A stretch of 64,000 bases of DNA from Notospermus geniculatus (lineage: Eukaryota; Nemertea; Pilidiophora; Heteronemertea; Lineidae), in contig NMRB01000700.1 of NCBI GenBank assembly GCA_002633025.1, forward strand, positions 70,591 through 134,590, written 5' to 3'. The notes below the pieces were generated by a model. The model ran no database searches. It had not been told where the DNA came from and saw only the letters and a list, made by a program, of their open reading frames with translations. Position numbers and translations under genes: made by a program. Below, one piece after another: positions 45,801 through 56,803 of this stretch (positions are counted from its first letter, which is position 1; each line of letters opens with the position of its first letter).

Positions 45801-47205
45801 AAGTGAGGCAGTTGTGGAGAGCGGGTAAACCAAAGGGGGTGCGATACACAACTGCGAAGGGAGTTTACTTCTATTCCTCTTCCTTGAGTTTTGTCATTCT
45901 GGCTGATTCTCTAATCTAGGTTTTACAAGTTAAGGCAAAGAAAAGAACAGGTCCGGTGAATTTTGTGACGTCCATGAGGAATGCTCTGAGAGACAACTAC
46001 GGAGACAAACCTGTGGGAATGGGAGGAGTGTTTGTTCTTCAAGCAGGAAAAGCTAAACTACATATCATGGTGAGGATGTAAATCTATGTCAAGTTCTGTT
46101 GCATCTCAGTCTTTGTCAAATTTTCTACTTTCGTGTGAATGATATGAAAGTTGATTTACTGTGCCCTGAATATGTTAGCGATGTGCTAGCTAATACTAAA
46201 AAAACTTTTGACTAGTTTCACAGCATAGCATTTCAGCAACATATGAGTCAATATCAGTCAACATGCAAAGGTCAGAATAGCGTTACTCGAGATTCGCAGC
46301 GGTACCGTATGTTTGTATTGTTATTTTACTTTTCAGCCTGATTTTTCATGTACTCCTCTGAACTCGGATGCTGATGTTGACAATTGGTTGAATTTCTATG
46401 ACATGCCAGCACCTCTTGTGGGTCTCGGACAACTGACGTCTCATGATCCTGTAAGTTATATGTCTCAGCGCCACAGTGATGCTTCAGCCGCTGCTTTCTA
46501 CGCCGGGTCATCTGAATGTGAAAACGAATGTAGGCTTAGCAAGTCGAAATATCCATTGATGACTTAATACAGACGGGGCCATTTCAAAATTACATTGATG
46601 CCAAAAACGATGAAGTGACTTCATCTTTTCCCTGACTCCTCCCCCCTTGAAAAGATGAAGTGGGCAATTGACATTGGCTTCATCCATGTAAGGACGGTAG
46701 GCATGGTATGATGATAAAGAAAAACATGTGAAGACACTTTAACTAGTAAACCTAAGACTGCATATAAAATGTAATTACCCTGTAAAAAAAGAGTGATGTC
46801 AATTGTTCCAAAAAGATGAAGTGGGCTTCCCCAAATTGAGAACCCCCTCCCCCCAGACGAAGTCACTTCGTCTTTTTTGGCATCAAAACAATTTTGAGAC
46901 GGCCCCCTTAGCTCTAAACAGGTCAACAGGACTGCAGGTCCTAGACAGCCTTCAATGAGATGACGGTCAGATATTTCACAATTCCATGCATACGATTCTA
47001 CTCTTTTCATTCCACGTGTATTGTGTTACAGAACTTGGACCTACGTATAGAGCACTTCCACTGCTTCAGCGACCATGGTGTAGGAGGGCATTACCATTAT
47101 GACGTCACGCCAGATGAGGTGGAATATCTGGGCTATTTCAACATAGGAGAATATATGTACAGGATCGACAGGCCACCAGTCACACACAAAATAGGAAGGG
47201 ACTAA
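42875..47205 (+). CDS. C11orf54: C11orf54-type zinc ester hydrolase (DUF1907)
   Basis: Nine coding exons join in phase: 42875-42938, 43434-43532, 44259-44332, 44455-44556, 44797-44874, 45242-45328, 45920-46069, 46337-46450 and 47032-47205. They give 313 residues against about 315 in human. The match is end to end: NFADVEVCVVDCPDLTQKPF, GGVPYLIP, LVGAGAGPHRT, KRTGPVNFVTSMR, GMGGVFVLQAGK, LNSDADVDNWLNFYDM and the C-terminus HKIGRD. Zinc-binding histidines are in EHFHCFSDHGVGGHYHYD (H264, H266, H278, the same numbering as human). The human enzyme hydrolyses p-nitrophenyl acetate in vitro; its natural substrate is unsettled. All donors are GT and acceptors AG. Intron 6 holds a 0.39-kb MITE, intron 2 a SINE and intron 8 another palindrome. 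Confidence 0.96.
44047..44215 (+). mobile_element. tRNA-derived SINE in C11orf54 intron 2
   Basis: A tRNA-like head (TGGTCTGGTGGTTAGTGAG A-box, GGTCCAATTCC B-box) is followed by GAGCAAGTCACTTTGCCTCA and CCCAGGTGTAAAAGGGGTA, the conserved tail of animal tRNA-derived SINEs. It is not a tRNA gene: the acceptor stem is absent. Confidence 0.75.
45477..45868. mobile_element. MITE, AACTCCCT.CGCAGTTGTG ends, copy 2
   Basis: Ends AACTCCCTACACAGTTGTG and CACAACTGCGAAGGGAGTT. The interior matches 26488-26878 in reverse orientation (e.g. TGGCGTCAGTGCCTGG, ATCACGTGATCCGCTCAGCC). It lies in C11orf54 intron 6. The edges differ from copy 1, so the target site is uncertain. Confidence 0.82.
46571..46911. mobile_element. 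Palindromic MITE in C11orf54 intron 8
   Basis: GACGGGGCCATTTCAAAAT pairs with AATTTTGAGACGGCCCC, and TGATGCCAAAAACGATGAAG with CGTCTTTTTTGGCATCA. GATGAAGTGACTTCATC is itself a palindrome and recurs at the other arm. Confidence 0.8.
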
Positions 47206-47609
47206 AATGTGCCTACAGCATTTGCGACATTCCTCAGGTTTTCTTCTCCCAAATTATCTTTAGAACATCGTCAAAAAACGTCATTCTTAGAAAGTAGGAT
47301 CCCCATGGTAAAAATAATTTTGGTGAATTCAGGATTAATTTGCAGACTGCCAACATACAAATCAGCATTTAATGAAAATATGCATGATGTTACTACAGTA
47401 CATGTATTGTATTTTGAATGGTGCTGTCATGAATTTGGTGCTATCATGATTTTAGTGCTAACATTAAGCTTCAGTATTTATATCAGATATGTTCACTTTT
47501 CGAGCCCACTCACTTGTTGAGGTCTTCAAATATATCAAAGTAATCAAGTGATAAATATTACTTGCCATATCATCGGACCTAGTCATGTGCCGGTACATAA
47601 ATCTTTAAG

Positions 47610-47615
47610 AATAAA
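47610..47615 (+). promoter_or_regulatory. C11orf54 polyadenylation signal
   Basis: The first clear AATAAA after the stop, giving a 3' UTR of about 0.4 kb. Confidence 0.5.
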
Positions 47616-49740
47616 CTGAAAGAATGAAAAATACATCAGCATTTTTCTCTTTAGGATATTTGCATGGAACCAAACAAACCTTGCATGTTCAAGTTGCTTT
47701 TCCATAAGGCTATTTCTCCATCTTGTTGCTGAAAAACTCCCTTGCCCCCACCCAAAGACTCTCCACAAAAAAAACAGTCACTTGAATGTTTCTGAACAAG
47801 GCCACACCCAAAAATTATTTCCTTCAGAATTGACTGTTTAAGAGGACTTGCATCACTACATGCACTCCAATGCCTGTACGTGTATCTATATTTGACCACC
47901 TAATGCGAGGGTACGAGTCCGGTAGGAAGCTATGTCTTTCACCTTACTTAGAAACTCGCAATTATTATTTCTCCTGTATATAACAGTATGTAATTGGTTG
48001 TTCCGAAGTTAGTGTCGGCATGCACAAGTTACATGTAGGACAAAATGACATCTCGTCAACTTTACTGTCTACCACGTCACATCAAGTTTATCCTACAAGG
48101 ATTTCATTTATTGCTCAAAGGGCTGTGCCCATAACAAACTCCACAGCTCCTCAGAATGGCGACATATAATGGTAACGGTACCACCCATGCAATTATTGAG
48201 TACCACAGACAGACCAAAAAGTGGAAATCGAAGTTAAATATCTATTTATTTACAATAGAACCACAGACAGTATTTACAGAATGATATTGTCCCCAGCCTT
48301 GAGGTAACAGCACACCAGTTTGTCATCTTGATACCAGTAATTAACTCCACCACGACACTGGCATCTGAAATGTTCACTTTAGAAATATGAAAGGCGTAAT
48401 ATACTACATGTACATGTGCACTGTTCAACTAACTTCACCACACAGAAACATGTACCTCTTGAACAACCATTATGAACAGGTAAACATGCTATGAATGAAC
48501 ACATGTATCCCTGTCATTTTCAAGACAGAAGAGAGATATAGACCGGTAGGTTTATCGACAATGTTACTGGTATGACGACCTCCAATTCATGACTAAAATC
48601 CTTATGATACCAACTAGTTATGTACACGTTCATGAATCTGAGAGTACGGTAACCAAATTCCAACCTGGGCTCAGATATCCACTGAGCGTCTGACCATCAT
48701 GGTACACATAAACCCCAACCACCATAACAATCGATATTTTGCAATACATCATGGCCTCCAAATATAGAAATCAAGGAAACATGCATGTAAGTGCTACACG
48801 TACCGCATCGAAAACACTGCTTTATTACCATTACCATAATCTATTATTGCCGTAACACATGACAAATTTATCACTCCGTTCAAGGGTACAATACCCCAAA
48901 TAGTCCTCAAAGGCTAGCTACGGAAGTGATTCTGTAATTGAGGGGGTTAGAACTTGTTGGTCATGACAATATCACAGTTGGGATCACCAAATTGAGGACT
49001 TTATTCCTACAAATATACAAGCACGTTATGGCATGGGAACAACCAGTAGACCCTACACAAGGGAAGTTAAATACACGTACTGCACATGAATGCTTTGACT
49101 CTAGAACAGCTTGTGAGGAGGCAATGCTGTATTAAAAGCATTCATTCTCATCTTATCCGCAACATACAGTCATAGGTAACTGAAGATTGAATGACAACCA
49201 TACAGAAAGAGAAATATGTATTAGTCATTTGTTAGTCTCTTACAGATATGAGTCACAGGCAAATAAACTCCGCAGTGAAACAAGCAGACGCACACCCTGT
49301 CAACAGCTGAAGAGACAAGACATAACAGAATCACAGCTGTTGTTACCTACACATGTACACAGCACCCCTGTTCTCTGATGAAAAAATAACAGCATGCTCA
49401 TGTTTGAGGCCAAGTAATGTAGCACTGATTTCAAATTCAACTGAAGTGGGAAAGATACAGAATATGTTTGTCTCTTCCCAAACCCCTCCTAAAGGCAACA
49501 GACGTGTCACATGTCATCAAGAAATGACAATCACAAGCCTAAAAATAAGGGGTCAATCAAGTACATTGTCAAGCACCAAACTGATTTTTAGTACAATAAC
49601 CCATTATATGTTAGACAGTAAATCCTGGGTGTCGCACACAATGTAATGTCTCTCAGACATTTTGTCAGGCACCAATCATACCACAGTTTTCTGGTCTGCT
49701 ATCAGCCATCCGCGCTTGATGCGACACACGCTGTTCGAAG
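47616..49740. other. Convergent intergenic / GOSR1 3' UTR
   Basis: No exon is supported. On the reverse strand an AATAAA at 48250-48245 could end a long GOSR1 3' UTR. Around 47897-47945 is a fragment (GCGAGGGTACGAGTCCGG to CTATGTCTTTCACCTT) that also occurs, reversed and longer, at 51395-51460. Confidence 0.45.
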
Positions 49741-49754
49741 GATACCGACACACC

Positions 49755-50040
49755 TATAGATGATTCTCGAATTCGCAGATCTGCGCACTTCGTCGAAATC
49801 GCAACCACAACCTTGATCTGAGACCAGCTGATGTAACGCAATCCATGATTCAACCTCGATCTGAAACCAGCTGATGTGACGCAATCCATGATTCAGCAAT
49901 TAAATGGTCGACTCTGACGCAACGTCGTCGACGTCACTGTCGTGGGGTTCTCTGCGTCACGTCATTCAGTTTCAGACCGAGGTTATGGTTGCGATTTCGG
50001 TGGAAGTGCACAGATCTTTCCCGTTTACGTCAATTTGAGA
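49755..50040. repeat. Inverted repeat with internal tandem copy
   Basis: CGAAATCGCAACCACAACCT pairs with AGGTTATGGTTGCGATTTCG, and the outer TTCTCGAATTC with GAATTGAGAA-like ends. A 42-bp unit (CAGCTGATGTAACGCAATCC) is repeated in tandem at about 49815-49895. It lies just beyond the GOSR1 stop codon. Confidence 0.6.
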
Positions 50041-50180
50041 ATTGCCTATACCAGTTGCAAATTATCCAAGATTCTTTTCTTTCCGTTGATATTCCATCAG
50101 TGGGAGTCAATGTTCAAATCAACAAGCAGAATGTATGAATGACTCCATAATAGTTCTTTTAACAAGGTCCATCACCATGA

Positions 50181-53100
50181 CTAGTGGAACTGATATATCA
50201 GTAAGAGAATGAGGCAAATCGCTACAACGCAGGCAATGATTATCGTATCCCTCCGTTTGCGGAAGTTTATCTTGGTGACAAGGTTATTGATGACTGGAAA
50301 TCGCGCTGGTGCATGGTTAAGGATGAACAAGGAAAAATAATGTCCAGGGTCCATATTATTAAACATACTTAGTCAAAGTGTGATACTTATCTTTTGTGTT
50401 GAACAAAGGATAAGTGTCACACTTGCATGTAGACTTATAGGGTCATATTCATAAAGCGGTTCTATCTTTAGAACCGTCTTAGGCCGGTTCCAGGTATCGT
50501 CAAACACTGTACTTGGAACCGGCCTAAGACGGTTCTAACGATAGAACCGCTTTATGAATACGACCCATATAGTTTTATGAATATGGGCCCTGGGCCTATT
50601 TAATTTTGGAAGACCGACTCTTGCAGGATCTGAGGTACTGGCTATACCAGCACTGATGCTACATGTACCTCTGCCGACCATTCTCATTAGCACACTTATC
50701 TCCAGTACTTTTAAACATTGTATATTTTATCAAATTCTATCAAAGGATACTGGTTAGATTGCTGATCTTCTGTGTAATGTTGTAAAATGTGCCTCTCTGT
50801 GACAACAAATTTTCTTTCGTAGCCAATGCAATGCTGAAAATGAAGATACAATGGCTGAATGACTATGAGAACCAGAAAATGATTTAAAAGAAGATAATGC
50901 TTTTATGGAAGATTTTTGTGCAATAATATCCAATTTTGCCTGCTTTCCTTCACTTATTTGAAATCATTACTTGAAATATTTGATCAGTTCAATATCAATC
51001 ACTCTTCTGCAGCAGTCTTCTACTTACTTTATTTGGTCATCAATTAGCCGGTCTGAGCTGAAACAGAGAATAAACCAGGATTTATTAATGTAGCAAGTCA
51101 ACTGTTGTTGGACGGTAAGGCTCTAAGAAAATTCGTCCCCTGATAATTCGTCCCCGAGGAAAATTCGTCCCCGAGGAAAATTCGTCCCTGAGGAAAATTT
51201 GTCCCCGGAAAATTTGTCCCCGGAAAATTAGTCCCTGGAAAATTCGTCCTTAAGGATAATTCGTCCCCGGCAAATTAGTCCCCAAGGAAAATTTGTCCCC
51301 GACAAAAATTCATCTCAAATAGCTCGAGGAAAGTTTTCTATCAATTCGTGTACACCCCTTGGCATTAATTTATCGACACCTCTTTTTTAGAAATCGGGTT
51401 TCAAAGGTGAAAGACATTGCTTCCTACCAGACTCGAACCCACGACCCTCGCACGATATGATACCACGATACCTTGTTACTGCCAAATCCCTCGCNACGAA
51501 TTTTCTGGGGATGAATTTTCCCTGGGGACGAATTTTTCTTGGGGACGAATTTTCCGGGGACGAATTTTCCTGTAACCGGACGGTAAGCAGATTGTTTCTC
51601 ACCTTTACGTGCTAAAACAAACCAGGCATAAAATGTTTACCATCAAGATTTCTCCTGTCAACGCGAATCCAACACTTACTTCCGTATATGCTCATGTTCT
51701 TTTAAATATAGTTCCGTCCGTCGGTTTAATCCAGAGGCATTCTTATAAGCACTGAAATAGACAGCATAAAGTATGAGGGGCTATCACTTCTTTAGGCTGT
51801 CATAGTGGTGAAATGGAAACAGCTGCACCTGTCACCACTAAGGTTCCAGGTTCAAGCCATGTTACATGTACATGTATCGTAGGGGAGCCAAAGGCCAGAA
51901 TTGTGCAAAATAAGGGTTGGAGGTTGCACAAAAAGATATACAATTGCTCTTAACATTTTTTGGTAGGTATATCTATTCTATACAAGAATTGGGAGGACTG
52001 CTCGGTCATCTCTCTTGCGAACTCCTGTTATGGCGTTTTGAAGTTTTGGTACTGACTTCATTATTGGACTGGTGGACTCAGCTTTGTACAGGGGCTGGGG
52101 GACCAATGTACAGCTAACTTCTGAACGGTTGGATTTAGACCCTATAAATGTATTACTACCAGATAGAAATATGGGGACAGTGAATCAAATAAGCATGGTC
52201 TTAAATGTCTTCAGTTGTTACATAAGAAATTGCAAAATGGGCCAAATACCCCAAAAAGTGATTTCCACTTGCCAAACACAATTAAGAACATCCTTGGCTG
52301 ATTCAGAGGCACCATGTTTCTATCTGTTGGTAATACATTTATAGGGTCCAAATCCAACCGTTCAGAAGTTAGCTGTACATTGGCCCCCCTGCCCCTGTAC
52401 AAAGCCGAGTTCACCAGCCCAATGGTGAAGTCAGTTCCAAAACTTCAAAACGCCATAACAGGAGTTCGCAAGAGAGATGACCGAGCAGTCCTCCCAATTC
52501 TTATGTAGAACAGATATACCTACCAAAAAATTTTAATAGCCATTGTATATCTTTTTGTGCAACCTTTATTCACTATTTCCTGGCTTGGCTCCCCTACTAG
52601 TAGGATCCCTCTTCAGGTGATAGGTCAGGCACAGATCCGGGGAGGAGGCGCACCCAGCATGCACCCCCACTTTCGCCCAACAAATCTGTAGAATTGACCG
52701 TGAAATTCTGAAATTTGGAGCAAATCACTGAAATTCACTGCAGATTTCAATGTTTCTAGCACAGTGCGCCCCCTCTTTTCTGAAATCGTGGATCCGCCCC
52801 TGTAGGCAACTCACTTTGACGGCGCAGGTTTTCTCTGGGCTACGGTTTCATCCTGTGGGACATTTTATTTGTCAAATGTGGTCTACAGATCTAATAATGC
52901 CATCCGCACAATTACCTGGAGCTTAGTTCTCAATTCAATATTTGTAAAACTTCATAAAATTCTCACTAAGTGTATTAGAACAGTTTGGAAGAAATGGGGT
53001 GAAATCGACTGCTGCAATCACCACATATTGAACCTACTCGATATCCCTCCTAACAGACCCAAGAAGATCCTCCCGTTCTCTGAATGCTGAAATATTAACT

Positions 53101-56100
53101 TTTGTCTTCTGAAATTCGTGTGAATAATCTTGTAATATGTCACGATGTCTTTGTAGCGTGTGTAGTAATGCTGAACTTCCTGCATTCATACTGACGTTCT
53201 GCGTGTAATCTGCCATCCGGTCATTCACTTCTGTCAGCTATGGAAAAAAATGTAAGGTTACAATATATTCCCTGTCTTGTAGGTCAAATCAAATCAAAAC
53301 GACATCAGTTTGCCACATGGATTTCTGCAAATCAAGTTTTGCATGTCCACCAAGTTTCGTAAAAACATGATGATTTATGTGCATGTCATGATTCCAGTAT
53401 GTGACGGGACAACAATAACTGCAAAACTTCAGAGAGCATGTGTCCTCTTCTGTAACCAATGAGCTATTGGAAAACTAAAGCTGCCAGCATGGGCTCAAAC
53501 TTCCCATTTTATATAAAGTTGTTTCCATTACTCCTTGTCCCCCAAAAATGTCCCCGTTGGTTTGGTTCTATTTCATTCAAATCTACACCTTCCCGAGTCA
53601 TTTTCAATTAAAATTCCAATTGCCAAGCCAGTACTGCATTGCATTCAACATTGCACTAATTAGAGACAAGGAGTGGTACAGACAAGTACTACAGAAATCA
53701 ATTAACATGTATACTCACTCTAGCTAGTAACTGTTCTATCTCCATGGCCATGGTCTCAAACATGTGCTCACTGCTTGACTTGTTGAGCAAGGGTGATGTA
53801 TCACTGTAACGAGGATAACTGTCATTTTTAAGTTATTTCATCTGAGTGTGAAGACAATTGATCAAAGACTTTCCATACTTTAGTTCAGTAATCTCATTTA
53901 TCAAATATGATATAATTTTCATCATCAGGATAAAGGGGCTGTTCATTTTCGTCACTTGAGGAATCTGAGTTGTGATCCTTGGGAAAACGGAAAAAGCTAT
54001 CCACTTGCCAATTGCAGCGATTATTTGTTGTGCTGTACAGAATAATCCCTGCAGTTTGCAACTTCATAGCTTTCTCCCATTTTCCCAAGGATCACAACTC
54101 AGATTTCTCAGTCGACGAAAACGAACAGCCCCTTTATAGCAGCTCATCTTCGGTTGTAATATGAATGAGTGAATCAATGAAAAAAACAGATTAAAAATCC
54201 TGCCATAGTGGATCTACCCCACCCATCCAGGAAACAAACACCTGGACATAAGCAGAGACAACTGAACTAGTGAAGATATATCCATTTGCCAATCTGTCAG
54301 GTGATGCGAGCATACTCTCTAGTGGCTGGGCAAAAATAGACAGCACAACAAAACTCCCGACATAAGATTACATGTACCAAAGCAGCACAAGCCCAATACA
54401 ACAGTAGACACCCAAAAAAAAATTGAAAAGGCAGAATGGAAAGAACAGAAACAACAGTATTTGAGATGGAAAAATAGACTAAGTAAAGAATTGTTCTAGT
54501 GTAATGGAGCACCAAACCCACTGAATGATAGAACCGCAAACTCTTTGACTCTGCCTGATTTCACAGGCATCAGAGAGGTACTTGTGGCCCTTGTCCTTTG
54601 ATTGCCACGAATCTGTGAAGTTCAAATATCTTGAATTTTCCTTGTGACTTCAACAGCACATTCTGTAATTTCTAACATCTGCTGACAATGACACATCATG
54701 ATATAGTACTGAACGGCAATCCCCAACCCCATGCATTGGTATGATAGTTTTGGAGTGAAAAATGAAGCAATACCTTGAATTTTTCTCACTTTCCGTTTTG
54801 GTTTGAAGACCACAGTAGAAAAGAAGAAAGCACACAATAAGGCAGGATCTTCAGACACCAAGACTGAGGTGGTGCATATCAGGATGAATATTTTTATGTG
54901 AAATGATACAGAAAAATAACAACAGAATCCATGTCCAAAGAAATATAACTATGTGGTACCTGTAGAACACTTTAATTTGAAGGCCTACATTGTAGTCATG
55001 ACTCAATAGTCTGTTACTAAGTTAGGCCTTAATCAAAAGTAGTAAGCCTTCCTTTCAATTCAAATGTAACCTGTCCAGCAACCTCAAAGGAGGAAGAGTC
55101 ATATCATGATATGGCAGTGTTACATAATGGCGTAACACTAAAATTAGAGAGTAGATTTCATGGCATGGTTGGATGGGCTGGCCGCCCATGTATTGAACGT
55201 CTGATCTGACGTTCTCAAAACCCAGAGTATCCTCACCTATTTGTTGAGCCGCCATAATCCTTGACTGCACTGTAATTTGTACCTAATTTACTAAATGACA
55301 CCAATTTCAAGTCAATCTCATTCTCAAGTTGCCTTGCTTGCTTCCGCAAATCTGAAAGTGAAAAATGAGATTAATGATAAATCATTCATCATCGACACAG
55401 GCCTAGGTCGCTAGGACTTGGTAGGTACTATCGGTAGGCCTGCCGTAGGGCCTACCTACTGGTAGGTGGCTGCAGGCCAAAGACGGAACGAGTTAGAATC
55501 CCTGATCCGCGATCGGATCAGTGCCCCACTTGTCAAAAATTGACGGAAGAAAGAATAACGCATTGTAAAATAGGATTTCCATTGTGTGTGTCACTTCCGA
55601 TCGCGGTCGCACTAATTTGCGTCCAACTGCGACCAATTGCGTCCAACGCTATAAAACGCTAATTTTATCAATACAAATGTTCAAATTTATGTTTCAAATG
55701 GTCATTCTCAACATTATCTCATCAGAATTAATCACAAAAAGGTGAATTATATGACATTTGACGGGTCAAAAAACTCCCGAGGCCAGCCTTCCGCGATTGT
55801 GACTCTTCAGGCAATGGCGGCCATTTTGACAGAGTCTACCCCAGACAACGATAACAACAAAATGGCCGCCGGCTTCTGGACGCGAAAATAAACTCAATAA
55901 ATCATGTAAATAAACGATTGAAAACGTTCCAAATTCATATCAGGAATGTTTGATTGACTCCTGCCTACACTCATAAATATTGATATGGACACTTTATTCT
56001 TTAAAATTACTTTTTTATAGTGTTGGACGCCATTGGACGCAATTGGTCGCAGTTGGACGCAAATTAGTGCGACCCTTCCGATCGGGGATTCTAAACTTTG

Positions 56101-56409
56101 GCCCATACATGGTACCATAGGCCTAGGTCACCAGGCCAGGTTGGCTTCAACATGCACAATGTACAGGGGTGATGTACAGTGTGTGTTGCAGTGAGTGAGT
56201 TGGCAGGAGGAAAAAAGATGGTCATCCACCACACCGATGACACGTTTTATGACATTTATCGTCGTTGTATGGCAACAAGAAAGTACAGTAATATAAAATC
56301 ATTTGTAAACTATGTGTACATCTGATCCTGATGGCTATAATTGTATCAATCGAAAATAAAAGGGTCTGCAACGTGTCGCACCTTCCCATTGATTTCCGTA
56401 CTCCGCCAT
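50181..56409 (-). CDS. GOSR1: Golgi SNAP receptor complex member 1 (GS28, Qb-SNARE)
   Basis: Eight coding exons join in phase: 56409-56382, 55351-55237, 53803-53719, 53237-53038, 51751-51680, 51057-51028, 50833-50751 and 50305-50181. They give 245 residues (human about 250). The protein is a SNARE in ER-Golgi and intra-Golgi vesicle fusion. Visible blocks are MAEYGNQWED, LRKQARQLENEIDLKLVSFS, FETMAMEIEQLLARL, ALLHTLQRHRDILQDYSHEF, REREDLLGSVRRDID, RRTELYLKEHEHIRNSDRLI, the SNARE-motif ATKENLLSQRGTF with the central Gln, and the tail anchor KRRDTIIIACVVAICLILLL near residues 223-242. Two very short exons (28 and 30 bp) would be missed by a plain reading-frame search. Introns hold several foldback elements. 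The start faces PPIB head to head. Confidence 0.96.
50367..50437. repeat. Short hairpin element, copy 3
   Basis: Arms AAGTGTGATACTTATCTTTTG and CAAAGGATAAGTGTCACACTT surround TGTTGAA, the complement of the loop in copies 1 and 2, so it is inserted in reverse orientation. It ends at the last-exon end of GOSR1's final intron. Confidence 0.75.
50440..50566. repeat. Palindrome, CATAAAGCGGTTCTA family
   Basis: ATTCATAAAGCGGTTCTATC pairs with GATAGAACCGCTTTATGAAT, and AACCGTCTTAGGCCGGTTCC with GGAACCGGCCTAAGACGGTT. It abuts hairpin copy 3. Confidence 0.85.
51118..51585. mobile_element. Foldback of GGAAAATTCGTCCCC tandem repeats
   Basis: About ten direct copies of GGAAAATTCGTCCCC-like units (51122-51310) face about five inverted copies (51493-51580). 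Between them is a tRNA-like piece on the reverse strand (GGGTTCGAGTCTGGTAGG near 51425) with a run related to 47897-47945. One undetermined base is at 51495. It lies in a GOSR1 intron, close upstream of the 30-bp exon. Confidence 0.8.
51879..52599. mobile_element. Foldback element, 0.72 kb
   Basis: Arms of about 300 bp are complementary. Examples are CACAAAAAGATATACAAT with ATTGTATATCTTTTTGTG, and GGAGGACTGCTCGGTCATCT with its complement at 52478. Inner words TGTACAGCTAACTTCTGA, ATAAATGTATTAC and AGATAGAAATATGG are shared with 35674-36410. It lies in a GOSR1 intron. Confidence 0.82.
53932..54139. repeat. Inverted repeat with coding-like arms
   Basis: AAAGGGGCTGTTCATTTTCG pairs with CGAAAACGAACAGCCCCTTT, and TGTGATCCTTGGGAAAA with TTTTCCCAAGGATCACA. 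Read outward from the centre, each arm encodes FPKDHNSD followed by DENEQPLY, so both strands hold a short open frame. It could be a remnant of a transposon gene caught as an inverted duplicate. Confidence 0.65.
55585..56105. mobile_element. Inverted-repeat element in GOSR1 intron 1
   Basis: The left arm CTTCCGATCGCGGTCGCACT and GCGTCCAACTGCGACCAATT pairs with AATTGGTCGCAGTTGGACGC and AGTGCGACCCTTCCGATCGG at the right, about 350 bp apart. GCGACCAATTGCGTCCAA is repeated within the arms. Confidence 0.75.
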
Positions 56410-56803
56410 AGTTATCGCGGTTTACCGTCAATGATTGATTTAGATTCAGATTTTCCATCCAACCCAATTTGGGGTTCGTATAAATTAGGAAAGTGGGTTG
56501 AAACGGCGTGAAATCGCAGCGTGTTTCCAGCGAATATGCATTTTGAATAGAATCAAACCGAACATTTAAGACATTTTTTCATTAATCTGATATACAAAGA
56601 AGAGTTTGAGTACAGTAATACAGGTACATTAGAGTTTATTGCATTTTTATCATTGATTGCACACATTTTTAACCAAACCGGATACGGAAGTGGTCAATCA
56701 ATTTACTCAACAAAAGAACAACGGGCACCTGTCCGACCAATCAGGATCGTCCAAGTTTTCGCTTTCTGCATGAGATGAGATATCTTTTGTACACGCAGGC
56801 GAG
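56410..56803. promoter_or_regulatory. GOSR1 / PPIB bidirectional promoter interval
   Basis: 394 bp separate the GOSR1 start codon (56409, minus) from the first possible PPIB start (56804, plus). Both genes serve the secretory pathway. CCAATCAGGATCGTCCAAG at 56737-56755 fits the ER stress element CCAAT-N9-CCACG with one mismatch. No TATA box is obvious. Confidence 0.55.

Noticed and set aside
51118-51310. CRISPR-like array
   Set aside because: Direct repeats have no unique spacers of even length, and the host is an animal; it is a simple tandem repeat.
51395-51495. Reverse-strand tRNA gene
   Set aside because: Only a B-box-like segment is convincing; no cloverleaf, and it lies within a repeat foldback.
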